From Cryptomeria japonica (lineage: Eukaryota > Streptophyta > Pinopsida > Cupressales > Cupressaceae): a stretch of DNA of 64,000 nt. The translations under genes and the position numbers were made by a program. The notes under the pieces were generated by a model. The model made no database searches. It had not been told where the DNA came from and saw only the letters and a program-made list of their open reading frames with translations. Shown piece after piece: positions 12,299 through 23,193 of the stretch. The stretch's first letter is position 1; every line of letters begins with the position of its first letter. The DNA lies in contig NC_081410.1 in assembly GCF_030272615.1 (NCBI RefSeq), forward strand, positions 291,370,457 to 291,434,456. Direction: 5' to 3'.

Positions 12299-13638
12299 TA
12301 TAACTAGGAATTTGGGAAAACATCAAAGCAATATCAATTAGCTAACCACAAAGCTAAATTGCAATGAAATAAAATCCTATTACAATCAATAGAAGAATTG
12401 AAAATAAGACATTCAAAATAAATGAAAAATCATCACTAATGTCTCTTTCAATTGACCTCCATTGTCCTTCTTTCTCCTTCAAATTATCTTGTTTGTGGAT
12501 CTCACCTACAAGTGCAAGAGAAAAGTATGAAAGCAAGCAAGATGACAAGATGAAAATTGCAGCATAAGGATACTAGAAGCATGGTTGATTGATTGAAAAT
12601 GTGATTGATTCTAAAAATGTGATTGATTCCTTCTTTCATTGAAGAAAATCATCCAATTTATAGACAAATTGGAGAGAGGACAAGATTAGCATGAAGACAT
12701 TTGAAAGGAAATTCAAATCAAGAATGGAAAAATTATGACAAATGACAATTTGCTATGCAAGGAGTATGACAAATTATGACAAGTTGCTATGCAAAATGCA
12801 TGACAAATTATGACAAATTATGACAAGTTGCTATGCAAAATGCATGACAAATTATGACAAATTATGGCAAGTGGAAGCATAAACATAGGAGAAAATGAGG
12901 GAATGAAATTAGGGGAAATATTAGGAAAATTAAAGAAAATAGGAGAAATAGAAATTAGGAATTAGGAGAAATTAGCAAATTAGAAAATTGAGGAAAAAGA
13001 TGAAATATAAATTAGGTGAATTAATTAATAGGTTTTCATCCATTAATTAATTCATGAAAAGAGACCTAGGACTAAATAAATAGATTTATTTAACCCACAA
13101 AGAAGAAGAAAAAGGATTAAATGAACAAATCAAAAAACCCTAGAAATTAATGTAGGTACGATCATGATTCTGATTAACAAAGGATCAATGTTGATAAATG
13201 ATTGAGATTGGTTGACAAAAATCAATGACAAATTGATCAAGATTGACAAGAAGATCAAATTGATAGGCGCCAATTGATGAGGAACAATGACTAATCAATC
13301 CAAATTGACATGATTGAAAAGGATAAGGATCGATGATGAATCGATCACAAAATGACAAGATTGACAAGGACAAAGATCAATGACGAATCGATCGCAAAAT
13401 GACGAGATTGACAAGGACAAAGATCGACCAAAATCATGACTGAAGATTGCTATCGACAAGACCTAATTTGAAAGCAAGAAAAATGAGGAATGTAGAAGAA
13501 GGACTCTGCTCGCAAATGATAAAGACCAAGTGCGCAACATAGAAGAAATGTTAATGCAACACAAGAACCCTAAAATAAGGTAATGCGCAAATGTTAAAGT
13601 ATGACTTCACAAGCATTGACCATTTTTAGATGTCTACA
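12299..13638 (-). mobile_element. Gypsy LTR A (inverted)
   Basis: On the minus strand this reads TGTAGACATCTAAAAATGG ... CCTAGTTATA and matches LTR C along its whole length. The inner edge (13639) abuts a polypurine tract, so A was a 3' LTR of a minus-strand element. The outer end is TA instead of CA, a transition. Differences from LTR C are concentrated at CpG sites, as expected from methylation decay. Confidence 0.85.
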
Positions 13639-13655
13639 TTTTTCCCCTCTTTGAG
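13639..13655 (-). promoter_or_regulatory. Polypurine tract of LTR A
   Basis: The minus strand reads CAAAGAGGGGAAAAA directly before the LTR start TGTAGACATC. Such tracts prime plus-strand DNA synthesis. Its position identifies the sequence to the right (13656-13762) as the 3' end of the internal region. Confidence 0.8.
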
Positions 13656-13762
13656 ATAATGCGATTCTAAGCATTTTTTCAAAGAACAATAATGAAAATG
13701 CCCCAGACAATAACAATAACATATGCATTCCCCCTTGAGGAATTGGCCGGAAAAATCCAGCC

Positions 13763-14434
13763 AATTAATTAATTCACCTAATTTCTATTTCATCTTTTTC
13801 CTCAATTTTCTAATTTGCTAATTTCTCCTAATTCCTAATTTCTATTTCTCCTATTTTCTTTAATTTTCCTAATATTTCCCCTAATTTCATTCCCTCATTT
13901 TCTCCTATGTTTATGCTTCCACTTGCCATAATTTGTCATAATTTGTCATGCATTTTGCATAGCAACTTGTCATAATTTGTCATACTCCTTGGATAGAAAA
14001 TTGTCATTTGTCATAATTTTGCCATTCTTGATTTGAATTTCCTTTCAAATCTCTTCATGCTAATCTTGTCCTCTCTCCAATTTGTCTATAAATTGGATGA
14101 TTTTCTTCAATGAAAGAAGGAATCAATCACATTTTCAGAATCAATCACATTTTCAATCAATCAACCACGCTTCTAGTATCCTTATGCTGCAATTTTCATC
14201 TTGTCATCTTGCTTGCTTTCATACTTTGCTCTTGCACTTGTAGGTGAGATCCACAAACAAGATAATTTGAAGGAGAAAGAAGAACAATGGAGCCACATGA
14301 AGGAGATATCTGTGTCGGTTTGCTTGTCTTTATGTCTTCATTGATTGGATTAGGATTGCTTTCATAGCAGCTTTAGGTTTTGTGGTTATCCTAATTGCTA
14401 TTGTTTTGATGAATTTCCAAGTTCCTGATCTACA
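13763..14434 (+). mobile_element. Gypsy LTR B, 5'-truncated
   Basis: Homology to LTR C starts abruptly at TTAATTAATTCACC (matching about 17340) and runs to the LTR end TACA at 14434. About 0.6 kb of the LTR 5' part is missing. The truncation joins minus-strand internal sequence that holds a short GGCCGGA...TCCAGCC hairpin (about 13745-13762). The last 150 bp diverge from A and C, so B is an older copy or another subfamily. Confidence 0.8.
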
Positions 14435-14450
14435 TTTTGGTGAACCTGAC
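14435..14450 (+). promoter_or_regulatory. Primer-binding site after LTR B
   Basis: TTTTGGTGAACCTGAC directly follows the LTR end TACA. The spacing and TGGTGAAC start fit a tRNA primer-binding site of a Ty3/Gypsy element. The same element type has TTTTTTGGTGAACTCGAC after LTR C. The tRNA was not identified. Confidence 0.65.
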
Positions 14451-14487
14451 ATGAACATGTAAATCTGACAATTTTGTGAGTCTGATA

Positions 14488-14805
14488 TTTGCATGCAAGT
14501 TTTATGTGTGGATTTGTTTTTGCATGCAGGTTTTTGGTGTTAATCCATTGTTGCATGCAGGCTTTTTGGACTAATCCATTGTTGCATGTAGGTTTTTTTG
14601 TCCTAATACATTGTTGCATGCAGGTTTTTAAAACTAATTTGTTGTTGCATGCAGGTTTTATGTGAGCATTTGTTGTTGCATGTGTATTTTTTGGACTAAT
14701 CCATTGTTGCATGCAGGTTTTTTGCACTAATATGTTGTTGCATGCAGGTTTTATGATAGGATCTATTATTGCATGTGGGTTTTATGGAGTCTAAACAATG
14801 ATTTA
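14488..14805 (+). repeat. 31-bp tandem repeat in Gypsy leader
   Basis: About ten head-to-tail units of 31 bp, each opening with TTGCATGCAGG and most ending in a variant of CTAATCCATTG. Each unit holds the palindrome TGCATGCA. The array lies about 40 bp after the primer site of LTR B, in the untranslated leader. Because 31 is not a multiple of 3, the frames cycle, which produces spurious repetitive open frames on the minus strand. Confidence 0.85.
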
Positions 14806-16728
14806 TGCAGGATTTCTTAACATGCAATGAACAACAAATATTCACATAGTTTAAGTAGAGGGATTTAATGAACAACAAATCTTCACATAGCCTAATTAGG
14901 AGGTTTGAATGAATCCTACAATTCTCACATAGTTTTAATTAAGGTTTGGATCAAAGAACAACAACAAATTCCATATTTCATGCATGCAAAAGGGTTTAAA
15001 ATAAACAACAAATTGCATTTAATCATGGCTTAAATTGATTGAATCTTGTTCAAATTAATGTGGAATTAATCTCATCTAGTCTTAATTAGGATGCAAATGA
15101 ATCAATAAACTCATTTGATTTTCTAAAGGTCAAAAAAATCAATGCTTGTCATGTCTTTTTTTTATTTTGTTTGTGTGTTTTTAGCCTTTAGATACTGGGC
15201 CTGCCTCCCAATTTGCCTGGCACTTCACACAGGCATTAGTGAGAGGGAATGACCCAAAGTGGTGATGAGCTAAAGCCAAGCTCTTTCGAACCACTCTAAA
15301 TAACTATGGATGCAATGAAAGTTGTAGACAATGGGTACTGGAATGGTATTGCAACAATTTATTAGCCAGATCAATACCCACCCGAACGGATGCCCTTACT
15401 AGAATCTCTTGTTTTTAGATGCCAAAATCCTTCTATCTGTTGGCTCAGATGTTGTGGTACGCGCATGCTAAAGACACCTCTGATGTACTCCTCAATTAGA
15501 GATAGCACATTCTTGGGAAGTGATGTCTGTTGAACTCAAAGCTTGGTATGCTTGAGAAGTGAGTGCACTGTAAGGGGGAGCCAATGCTACCAAGCATCTA
15601 GCTATCCGGCTGAGTGTTGTATTTTATGGTTAGAGGATTCGATAGATATTGCCCTTGCCAGCCATAGGATTTGTTGTGAATGTGCTTGATTGTCTTGAGT
15701 CAAAGTCAAACAAACATTTTGTCTTACATGATTGTCAAAGGTTAAATCAAAAACAAACTTTCAAAAGTGCTCATAATCAAGTTGGGTTTTCAAAATCAAC
15801 AACCTTCAATTCAAAACAAAATCCAAACAAAAGTCCAAATTTGTCCAAGTATTCATCCAACATTTGAACATGGCTTGTCAAAACATTGAATATCTTTGTT
15901 TCAAAATTCATGTCACTTTAGGCTAGGTTTTGCATAGTCCAACTTAGGTCCTAGGGCATATTGTCATCTCCCTTCATTTTAGTCCTTTTCATTGCAAGCG
16001 TCTTCATTTTGCACTTAGGTTCAAAATCATTTCCCTAAGTTTGCATTTCATTGTCATATCCAAGCTAGATTTCCATTTAGGTGACATTCGTGCATTATCC
16101 TTGTCATGCTAAAATTAGGTCTTGCCTAGGTTACATTTTGCATATGCCAAGTCATTGGTCTTCGCATATCCTTATCATTGTATTGTCATCTTGTCTTGGC
16201 TTCATTTTGTCATATCATATCCTTAGATCATTTTCATGTCATATCCTAAGTCATTGTCATAATCATTGCCTTCTTGCATTTAGTCTCAAAAAAATTGGGT
16301 TTGTCAAACTTAAAAAAATCAAAACTTTGGATGATACCCTAAGTTGTTGTTAGGTAGTCTTGACCTTGTCTAAAATTTGTCCTTTCATTAATATCATTTT
16401 TGTCAAACCTAGCTTAGTATCCAAGCATATAGGTGAGACATTGTCAATTTTTCCTATTGTCATTTGGTCCTTTGTCCTTTAAGGTCTTTGCTTCATTTCA
16501 ACTTCCCAAGGTTGAGTCTTTAGGTTTGCATTCCAAAAAGTTTGTCAAAATCTTGAAAAACAACAAAAACATTAAGTTGCATTGTCATCCTTTTAGGTTG
16601 CATTTGTCAATCCCATTAGTTGCATTGCATAGTGACATGTTTGTTGAAATGAGGTCTCAACCTTCTTACGAAGCCATGTCATCATAATTGAGAAATCAAT
16701 CATGTCAATCCAATCTCTACATTTTAAA
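14806..16728 (+). other. Internal region between LTR B and LTR C; no family recognised
   Basis: No RT, integrase or Gag motif is seen. A part from about 15180 to 15640 is less A/T-rich than its surroundings and contains a direct short motif GCCTGCCTCCC..GCCTGGCAC. The stretch 15900-16700 is low-complexity, with many scattered TTGTCAT and CATTTTG words. No polypurine tract precedes LTR C, so B and C may not be a matched pair. Confidence 0.5.
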
Positions 16729-18034
16729 TGTAGACATCTAAAAATGGTCAACGCTTGTGGAGCCATACTTTAACATTTGCGCATTGCCTTATTTTAGGGT
16801 TCTTGCGTTGCATTAACATTTCTTCTATGTTGCGCACTTGGTCTTTATCATTTGTGAGCATCGAGTCCTTCTTCTGCATTCCTCATTTTTCTCGCTTTCG
16901 AATTAGGTCTTGTCAATAACAATTTTCAGTCATGATTTTGGTCAATCTTTGTCCTTGTCAATCTCATCATTTTGCGATCGATTTGTCATTGATCTTTGTC
17001 CTTGTCAATCTTGTCATTTTGTGATCGATTCGTCATCGATCCTTGTCCTTTTCAATCATGTCAATTTGGATCGATTAGTCATTGTTCCTCGTCAATTGGT
17101 GCCTATCAATTTGATCTTCTTGTCAATCTTGATCAATTTGTCATTGATTTTTGTCAACCAATCTCAATCATTTATCAACATTGATCCTTTGTTAATCAGA
17201 ATCATGATCGTACCTACATTAATTTCTAGGGTTTTTTGATTTGTTCATTTAATCCTTTTTCTTCTTCTTTGTGGGTTAAATAAATCTATTTATTTAGTCC
17301 TAGGTGTCTTTTCATGAATTAATGAATGGATGAAAACCTATTAATTAATTCACCTAATTTCTATTTCATCTTTTTCCTCAATTTTCTAATTTGCTAATTT
17401 CTCCAAATTCCTAATTTCTATTTCTCCTATTTTCTTTAATTTTCCTAATATTTCCCCTAATTTCATTCCCTCATTTTCTCCTATGTTTATGCTTCCACTT
17501 GCCGTAATTTGTCATAATTTGTCATGCATTTTGCATAGCAACTTGTCAATTTGTCATAATTTGTCATACTCCTTGCATAGCAAATTGTCATTTGTCATAA
17601 TTTTGCCATTCTTGATTTGAATTTCCTTTCAAATCTCTTCATGCTAATCTTGTCCTCTCTCCAATTTGTCTGTAAATATGATGATTTTCTTCAATGAAAG
17701 AAGGAATCAATCACATTTTCAGAATCAATCACATTTTCAATCAATCAACCATGCTTCTAGTATCCTTATGCTGCAATTTTCATCTTGTCATCTTGCTTGC
17801 TTTCATACTTTTCTCTTGCACTTGTAGGTGAGATCCACAAACAAGATAATTTGAAGGAGAAAGAAGGACAATGGAGGTCAATTGAAAGAGACATTGGTGA
17901 TGATTTTTCATTTATTTTGAATGTCTTATTTTCAATTCTTCTATTGATTGTAATAGGATTTCATTTCATTACAATTTAGCTTTGTGGTTAGCTAATTGAT
18001 ATGGCTTTAATGTTTTCCCAAATTCCTAGTTACA
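16729..18034 (+). mobile_element. Gypsy LTR C
   Basis: Begins TGTAGACATC and ends CCTAGTTACA, followed by a primer site, so it is a 5'-type LTR in plus orientation. It matches LTR A (inverted) over about 1.3 kb at high identity. A TTG-started open frame at 17785-17979 occurs in A with four of 64 residues changed, but this only reflects LTR identity. No 5-bp target duplication can be assigned. Confidence 0.85.
16947..17090 (+). repeat. 47-bp tandem repeat inside LTR C
   Basis: The word CTTTGTCCTTGTCAATC starts at 16947 and 16994, and a variant starts at 17041, so the step is exactly 47 bp. Each copy is followed by TCATTTTGYGATCGATT or a variant. The same array lies in LTR A near 13300-13440, where CpG sites are decayed differently. 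Confidence 0.8.
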
Positions 18035-18050
18035 TTTTTTGGTGAACTCG
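18035..18050 (+). promoter_or_regulatory. Primer-binding site after LTR C
   Basis: TTTTTTGGTGAACTCG follows the LTR end TACA and resembles the site after LTR B. Its last part overlaps the 38-bp repeat that also ends at the left border of the composite. Confidence 0.55.
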
Positions 18051-18083
18051 ACATTCCTTCCTGCTATCTCGCAATACATTTCC
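18046..18083. repeat. 38-bp direct repeat, right copy
   Basis: ACTCGACATTCCTTCC and the next 22 bases match 12261-12298 in the same orientation, with one mismatch (G/A at a CpG). The two copies lie exactly at the two outer borders of the composite insertion. Confidence 0.85.
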
Positions 18084-18590
18084 CTTATCCATTTAGTCTT
18101 CAGAGGAAGGCTTTGTCTTCTCTTGATAGATCTTGCTATGGTGGACAATCTCTAGCGTGACTCAAATGCTCCTGCAAGGTAATACTTACCTTGTTTCTTC
18201 TTATTTTTCTCTATCCCGTAGGTATTATTAATTTATTTCCACAAGGTCCTCCACTCATTATTGTATCCTATTATCCTACTGTGGGATTTTCCTTCTTGAT
18301 AGCACATCGTGGGGTAGCGGGGCTTCATATTACTTGGTTCCCGCTATCCCACGTGATCACTTCTTGCCTCTTATAGCACCTATGGGAATTTGTTTTCTTA
18401 GCTTCAAGGCTCAACCCACTCTCCCGCATGCTGAATCTAGCCCTACTAAACACTTTGCAGGATAGAAAATCCTTTGTTAAGTATGCCTCCCACCATCCAA
18501 CGCTTGCTAAAGATTCCTAACAAGTGACCCACGGGGAAGGAACAAAGGTTTCCTAAACAATGATGCCGCTATCCCGCAATGACCTAGAGT
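18084..18590. repeat. ~75-bp minisatellite, right part (degenerate)
   Basis: Cores GGGGTAGCGGGGCTTC (about 18311), CCCGCTATCCCACGTG (about 18340), TATCCCGTAGG (about 18213) and GCCGCTATCCCGCAATG (about 18573) belong to the same repeat type as 11590-12298, but spacing is less regular. This supports one original leader split by the composite. Confidence 0.55.
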
Positions 18591-18980
18591 GTAAAGGCAA
18601 ACTTAAGTGAAATCATTTAGCACATGATCTCTTACAAAGGGTAAAGGGGATCATAGTGTGGGTATACCTAGGACACATAGACTTTATAACATGGTATTTT
18701 GGTGCAAGACCCAATATCATTTGAAAAATTAAATGCAATTGATACAAAAGGTGATGCCTAATGTTCGGGGATGGTAAACACACGACCAACAACCCTCCTG
18801 AGTTTAACTTAAGATGCAAAGAATGGATACCCAAGGTCAATGAAGAATTAGAAAAAAGATGAGAGCAAAACACAAACTACTTAGAAAAATTAAAACCCTC
18901 ATAAAACTCTAGCAACAAAGACATTCTAGGAACACAAAAGGCATTATTTGCAGTAAAATTTATCATTCACAATAGGATCC
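18591..18980 (-). other. Leader of element D next to its LTR
   Basis: Sequence between the array and the primer site. A minus-strand open frame (18613-18873) shows no family resemblance. It is read as untranslated leader. Confidence 0.4.
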
Positions 18981-18995
18981 ATCTTTGATACCAAT
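18981..18995 (-). promoter_or_regulatory. Primer-binding site of element D
   Basis: The minus strand reads ATTGGTATCAAAGATGGATCC directly after an LTR end. TGGTATCA is the start of the initiator-Met-tRNA primer site of plant Copia elements (TGGTATCAGAGC); here G is changed to A. Confidence 0.75.
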
Positions 18996-20346
18996 TGTTG
19001 GCAACAATGCAACAAGCTAAGAGGAGAGGTGAATCAGTTTGCACACAAAATTTACTCAACTTAAACAGAAATTCAGATTTGATAATTAGCAATGAAAGTA
19101 TAGATCAACACCACATCAGTAACACATATAACACCAAGATTTTTGATGTGGAAAACCCGGTTAAGGTAAAAATCATGGTAGGAACCTACCCACAATGAAA
19201 TAATACCCTATTAGGAGTAAGTCAAATATTACAATGGGGACTTCACATGCATTCAGGCACACTACCTAGAGCTCACTGCTCAAATACAAGAAGGGATATA
19301 ACCCTGAGGAAGGCTCACTTCCTTACAAGATTCAGACAACAATCTATATTACATGAACTAGGAAAATAGAATCTCCCAATGTCAGGTTATAGTTTTGGTC
19401 AAGTGCATATACTCAAACTCTTCTCTTTCACTCATCTACAGACTCTTTCGCAATTCTTCACTTTCCCCTCTGCTACTAAAAGATCAAAACAATATTTGCA
19501 TACAAAGATACATCTCTCAAATGAATATTGCATGTATTTATACAATTGATTATCCTATATTTCAAGGTCGGCTAAACCCTCAACACAAATTAAAAAATAA
19601 TCTCACATGATACAACAATACATGTGGACCAAAACAATGTTTGCTAAGACATAGTCTGGACCCAAATCACCACCGCAAACATGAAACACCAACAAGAATT
19701 ATGCTTTGATCATCCGCATCATGCTACAATCACCATAAAAGTCACATAACATGAAGAACACCACCGAATCAAGAAAATGATCAATAACGTGCACGATGAT
19801 CAATGCAAAAGATCAACACAGATAAAAAACAATCTAGAAACATCCACAAGCAATGCGAATCACCACAGAAACAACCACAACATTACATTTTACTAGAATC
19901 TTTATAATCATTATACAGAACCTCAAGAACATCAACTCATTAACTGTCAATCTGAAAGATTCACTTGAAGACTTCCAAATCATGAACTATCTGAATTGAG
20001 GACACACCTAAATGTCCAAAACACTAAGACAAAACCAGAAGCCAAGATGTTGCAATTTCGGAGAAATGTGGACTACAATCTAGAATACTGAATAACACGA
20101 ACAATTGAATATCAACCATAATACCGGATCACACAACTCGGTCAAAATATCATGCAGACCACTAAAACTTGTGTAGAATCAACTAGAGATAAGCATCTCA
20201 AAACCCATTAAACCATAATAAATCATCTACAACAGATTGACAAAACCAACGCATTTAATCTGATTGCAACACTGCAATACACATAAGAATGTGTTGACAT
20301 CAATGACAAAACATCATTCCAACAAACTTCTCTACAATGTCCAACA
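18996..20346 (-). mobile_element. LTR D (5' LTR, minus strand)
   Basis: Plus-strand TGTTGGCAACAATGC ... CCAACA. The inner part shares with LTR E the GTGAATCAGTT, TGTGGAAA and CTAGAGCTCACTGCTCAA blocks and the outer TGTTGACATCAATGACAAAA block, so D and E are related LTRs. The right end is set at 20346 because plant-mobile-domain coding sequence starts just beyond; an alternative end is 20324. Confidence 0.75.
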
Positions 20347-20990
20347 ACTTGCAGCAATGTCACCCCACATCCTAATCTGCAATCACTAAGGTATATAAAC
20401 TGATGTAGCTCATGGTACAAAAGTGCAAGTACACATGGTTCCCAAGAAAACCTGTTCCTATGTGTCAGGAGCATCTCTAATGTTGTCCCCCATCCTACAA
20501 CCAATCCGCATGTAGCCCCATGGGGACACAAGAACTCACTGATCACTCCAACTACTATAGCCAGTACATGTCCACCGGTGTACATAACCTCCCAATTCAA
20601 AAGACCTCCCCTAAGCTCTAACTTTGGGTCTCCAAAGACTTGTTGTAGTGCATCCACATCTCCCTCCCAATCATACACCACTAGCTCCTCGGTGATAGGA
20701 ATCCTCAAGTTCCTGTTAACATCCTCTAAAGTGACTAACATCTCCCATTGGAAAATGAAATGTGAATGTTTCAAAATACCATGTTTATACGAGAGTAGTT
20801 AACAATCCTGCATTTGCCTGAATCTCAGGCATGAACATGATGTGTCTCAAACCCATGGCCTCTATTGTCGCATGATCCTTAGTAGTCAGGTTTGACCGTA
20901 GCCACTATGTCATAGGGAATCTCTCCCATTACTCTACCTATCCTAGATACTCCTACAATCAACCAAGTCAATCATGTCACTCCTAGTAGT
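20347..20990 (-). pseudogene. Plant mobile domain (PMD) protein fragment
   Basis: Reading leftward from about 20900: GLRHIMFMPEIQANAGLL, a stop at a likely Gln or Glu codon, TWYFETFTFHFPMG, a frameshift, then MLVTLEDVNRNLRIPITEE, YDWEGDVDALQQVFGDPKL, ISEFLCPHGATCG, WGTTLEMLL, WEPCVLALLYHELHQFIYL and LGCGVTLLQV. This order (THTFH-P-GEM, TLEDV..L..LPI, ALLYHELH, GC..LLQ) is typical of the plant mobile domain, found in MAIL1-type host proteins and in many plant transposons. The coding sequence is cut off at 20346 by LTR D; the missing C-terminal side was not found. It could be a host gene or a transposon-borne copy. It is a pseudogene by its stop and frameshift. Confidence 0.8.
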
Positions 20991-21180
20991 TCTCATGTCT
21001 ATCACATAGTGTTTCTTATCTTATCTTAACCTAGTGGTGCCTATGTTAATCACATGGTGCTCCTCATTAGGTTTTATCCTAGTGCTTATATCTGTCACAT
21101 GACACTCATCTACCCTAGTTCTTACATTTATCACATGGTACTGCATCCTAGTGTATATGTTTATCACATTGCACTTGATC
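20982..21180 (+). repeat. 35-50-bp degenerate tandem repeat
   Basis: Five variants of CCTAGTG....ATGTYTATCACATGGT follow one another at about 20982, 21030, 21080, 21115 and 21150. The plus-strand open frame through it is a by-product. Confidence 0.65.
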
Positions 21181-21259
21181 GTATTTTGCTACAACACTCA
21201 CCATATTTTATCAATTTGACAACTTATTCACTATCAACTTAGCATAATACTTGCCTAGA

Positions 21260-21423
21260 GGCACCTGTTTGTGTGTATCCTCTCAATAATTTATCCAATT
21301 AACGATGCATGTTTATCACATGGCTGCTAATTATAGCCCTAATCCTATCTTGTCCTTGCTATGGCACCTGTCTGAGTGTATCCTCTCAACAACTTATCCA
21401 ATTGACGACGTATGTCTATCACA
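21260..21423 (+). repeat. 61-bp direct duplication, 103 bp apart
   Basis: 21260-21320 and 21363-21423 match with about seven changes, nearly all transitions; both start GGCACCTGT and end TATCACA. Confidence 0.85.
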
Positions 21424-21776
21424 AAACTATAAATTTTAGCCTTTTTGGATACATACATGGTTTTATCTATCATATACACATTTTTACTACACAAAAGATG
21501 TGTTTTCAATCCTAAACATTGATTTTGTATTTTTGTCTAACCTACCTATCTACCCTAATAAATGTGTCATAAATGCAAAATCACTAAGCAAGTTTGACAT
21601 ACATACTGGCTCGCTCATGTTTGCAGGCCACTCGAATTGTTGGATGCGATCAAATCGATGCAATCTAACAACCATGATCTCCCAACTGCTGACTTCTCTC
21701 TAAGCTCTCTGAGTGCTCTTTGAGCTCTAATCTCTCAAATGTTGTGGATGCAAATGAGGATGTTTTCCCATGTAGC

Positions 21777-21789
21777 CTCTATATATAGG
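21777..21789 (+). promoter_or_regulatory. TATA-like box
   Basis: CTCTATATATAGG followed by GGGTTAACCCTAAT. It looks like the core promoter of a decayed LTR on the plus strand; the LTR borders were not resolved. Confidence 0.4.
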
Positions 21790-21841
21790 TGGGTTAACCC
21801 TAATTTGCTGTGCTCACCTCCCATCACCGATTTCTTGCCCA

Positions 21842-22469
21842 TTGATCTCTTTTGAGTCGAGTTTTCACTTGAATAACCTTGTCATCCTATCCTTATCCTT
21901 ATATCTATTCTTTATTTTTGAGAGATTGCCTACACTTTTTCAACATTTTTCAGCCAATCTCTCCAGGGGGCATATCACTCCAATCTTGGGGAAAACTTTG
22001 TACCAGTTTATCTTGTCTTATGCATTGTCTCAAAGACAAGAAAATTGTAGACAACTACCCTTTGATCCTACTCAACCATTTAAATCCTTTAACCTCTTAA
22101 TCTTATCCCTCCAATTTCCAAAGTGTCTAAACTATATAAGAGGATACTCTCATCCTTATCAACCCTAATGACATATGCAATCAAGCCTTCTTGCAATCAA
22201 GTGACTTCACAACCATATTCAGTTCTTTATTGAGCTCTTGTGCACACATAAAATCTAAGAGAAACCATATTAAAAAAACATCAATGGAGATATGAAACAA
22301 TGGATATCAAACCATACCAATCTTGTGAATGGTGCAAACTTTCTATTTTATTATGATTTGCATGTTTTAGGTTCTTCATTGGTGTATGGTGGATTCTTTA
22401 TTGTAGAACTAGAATTTATGTGGTTGGATCTTTCATGGTTTTGCAATAGTCTAATCTTCCAAATTTCAC
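21842..22469 (+). mobile_element. Decayed LTR remnant with TATA box, related to the 60.2-kb solo LTR
   Basis: ACTATATAAGAGG at 22131, preceded by CTTAATCTTATCCCTCC and followed by CTCATCCTTATCAACCCTAATGA, parallels the solo LTR at 60230-60982 (CTTAATCCTATCCCTC, TTATATAAGAG, CATCTTTATGAATCCTAAT). Borders are not definable. No coding sequence is seen in 21430-22470. Confidence 0.5.
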
Positions 22470-22592
22470 TATATACACATACATATGTATACACACATAT
22501 ACACACAGACATATACATACATATATATGCATACATACATATCTATGTATATATATGTGTATGTACACACACACATACATATATTTATATGT
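22470..22592. repeat. (CA/TA)n microsatellite
   Basis: Mixed ACAT, ACAC and TATG dinucleotide tract. Open frames on both strands here are repeat artefacts. Confidence 0.95.
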
Positions 22593-22940
22593 AACATCAT
22601 AAATTGTAACCAATACAATTTAAACCTCATGTTTGTGCTCCTACCTTAGTCTGTTCTATCTCCATATCCTCTCTAGGTTTGTTTTGGCCCCTTTTCCAAC
22701 CCTGATGTTAAGAACCTCATTGAGTGGACCCCATCTTGAAGGTCTCTCCTATATTTCCCTTTGTTCTAGTCCTATTTGGGAGCGCGTTGGTTTGGACTAG
22801 GTGCCCTAAATGCCTTGGTCCCCCTTAAGAAGGACCCAATTTGAAATGGGGCAATCCCTTTGTCTCCCTGATGGATTTTGGTCCTCATGACTACACTTGA
22901 CTATTGGAGGTCAGCCTAATTAGTAATTTACCTAGGGAAC

Positions 22941-22950
22941 CCTATATAAA
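22941..22950 (+). promoter_or_regulatory. TATA box of Gypsy LTR J
   Basis: CCTATATAAA is a strong TATA match, on the same strand as the primer site and gag remnant further right. Confidence 0.5.
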
Positions 22951-23193
22951 GACATATTATCAATTCATTTAAGATCTAAGATTTCATCCATGATTTATCT
23001 ATAATATTCATGCATCCATGAAGCATTTATCAGTAAGCATTTTTAGAGATTGAAGGTTGAATTTCATCCTTCAAACATTGTGGAGCAAAGTTGGATCAAT
23101 CTTCATGTAAGCATGTTTGCATATGTGATTAGGTTTTTCATGTTCATGTGTTTATCATATAATTACATTTAACATTTGTGATCACATTCAAAT

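Larger units (their letters stand above)
12299..18045. mobile_element. Composite Gypsy insertion with inverted LTRs
   Basis: The block contains LTR A (minus) with its polypurine tract, a 5'-truncated LTR B (plus) with a primer site and leader, and LTR C (plus) with the start of a primer site. It is flanked by a 38-bp direct repeat (12261-12298 and 18046-18083, one mismatch), far longer than a normal 5-bp LTR target duplication. It may have formed by two insertions plus rearrangement, or by aberrant reverse transcription and repair. Confidence 0.6.
7187..20346 (-). mobile_element. Non-autonomous LTR element D (inferred span)
   Basis: Inference from order and orientation: 5' LTR (18996-20346), primer-binding site (18981-18995), leader (18046-18980 and 11161-12298, split by a later 5.7-kb insertion) and one long decayed ORF (11160 to 7187) all face the minus strand and contain no reverse transcriptase or integrase. 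The ~75-bp degenerate repeats lie on both sides of the insertion, which supports one original leader. The 3' LTR is not recognised. Alternatively, the ORF and the LTR could belong to two different elements. Confidence 0.45.

Noticed and set aside
14398-14878. Minus-strand Cys/Met/Gln-rich repetitive proteins
   Set aside because: They are frames through the 31-bp tandem repeat; the repeat length is not a multiple of three and no start or domain is present.
17785-17979. 64-codon open frame with hydrophobic ends, also found inverted at 12354-12548
   Set aside because: It begins with TTG, not ATG, and its conservation is explained by LTR A and C being copies of one LTR; the related LTR B copy does not keep it.
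22292-22613. Tyr/Ile/His-rich open frames on both strands
   Set aside because: Translation of a CA/TA microsatellite.
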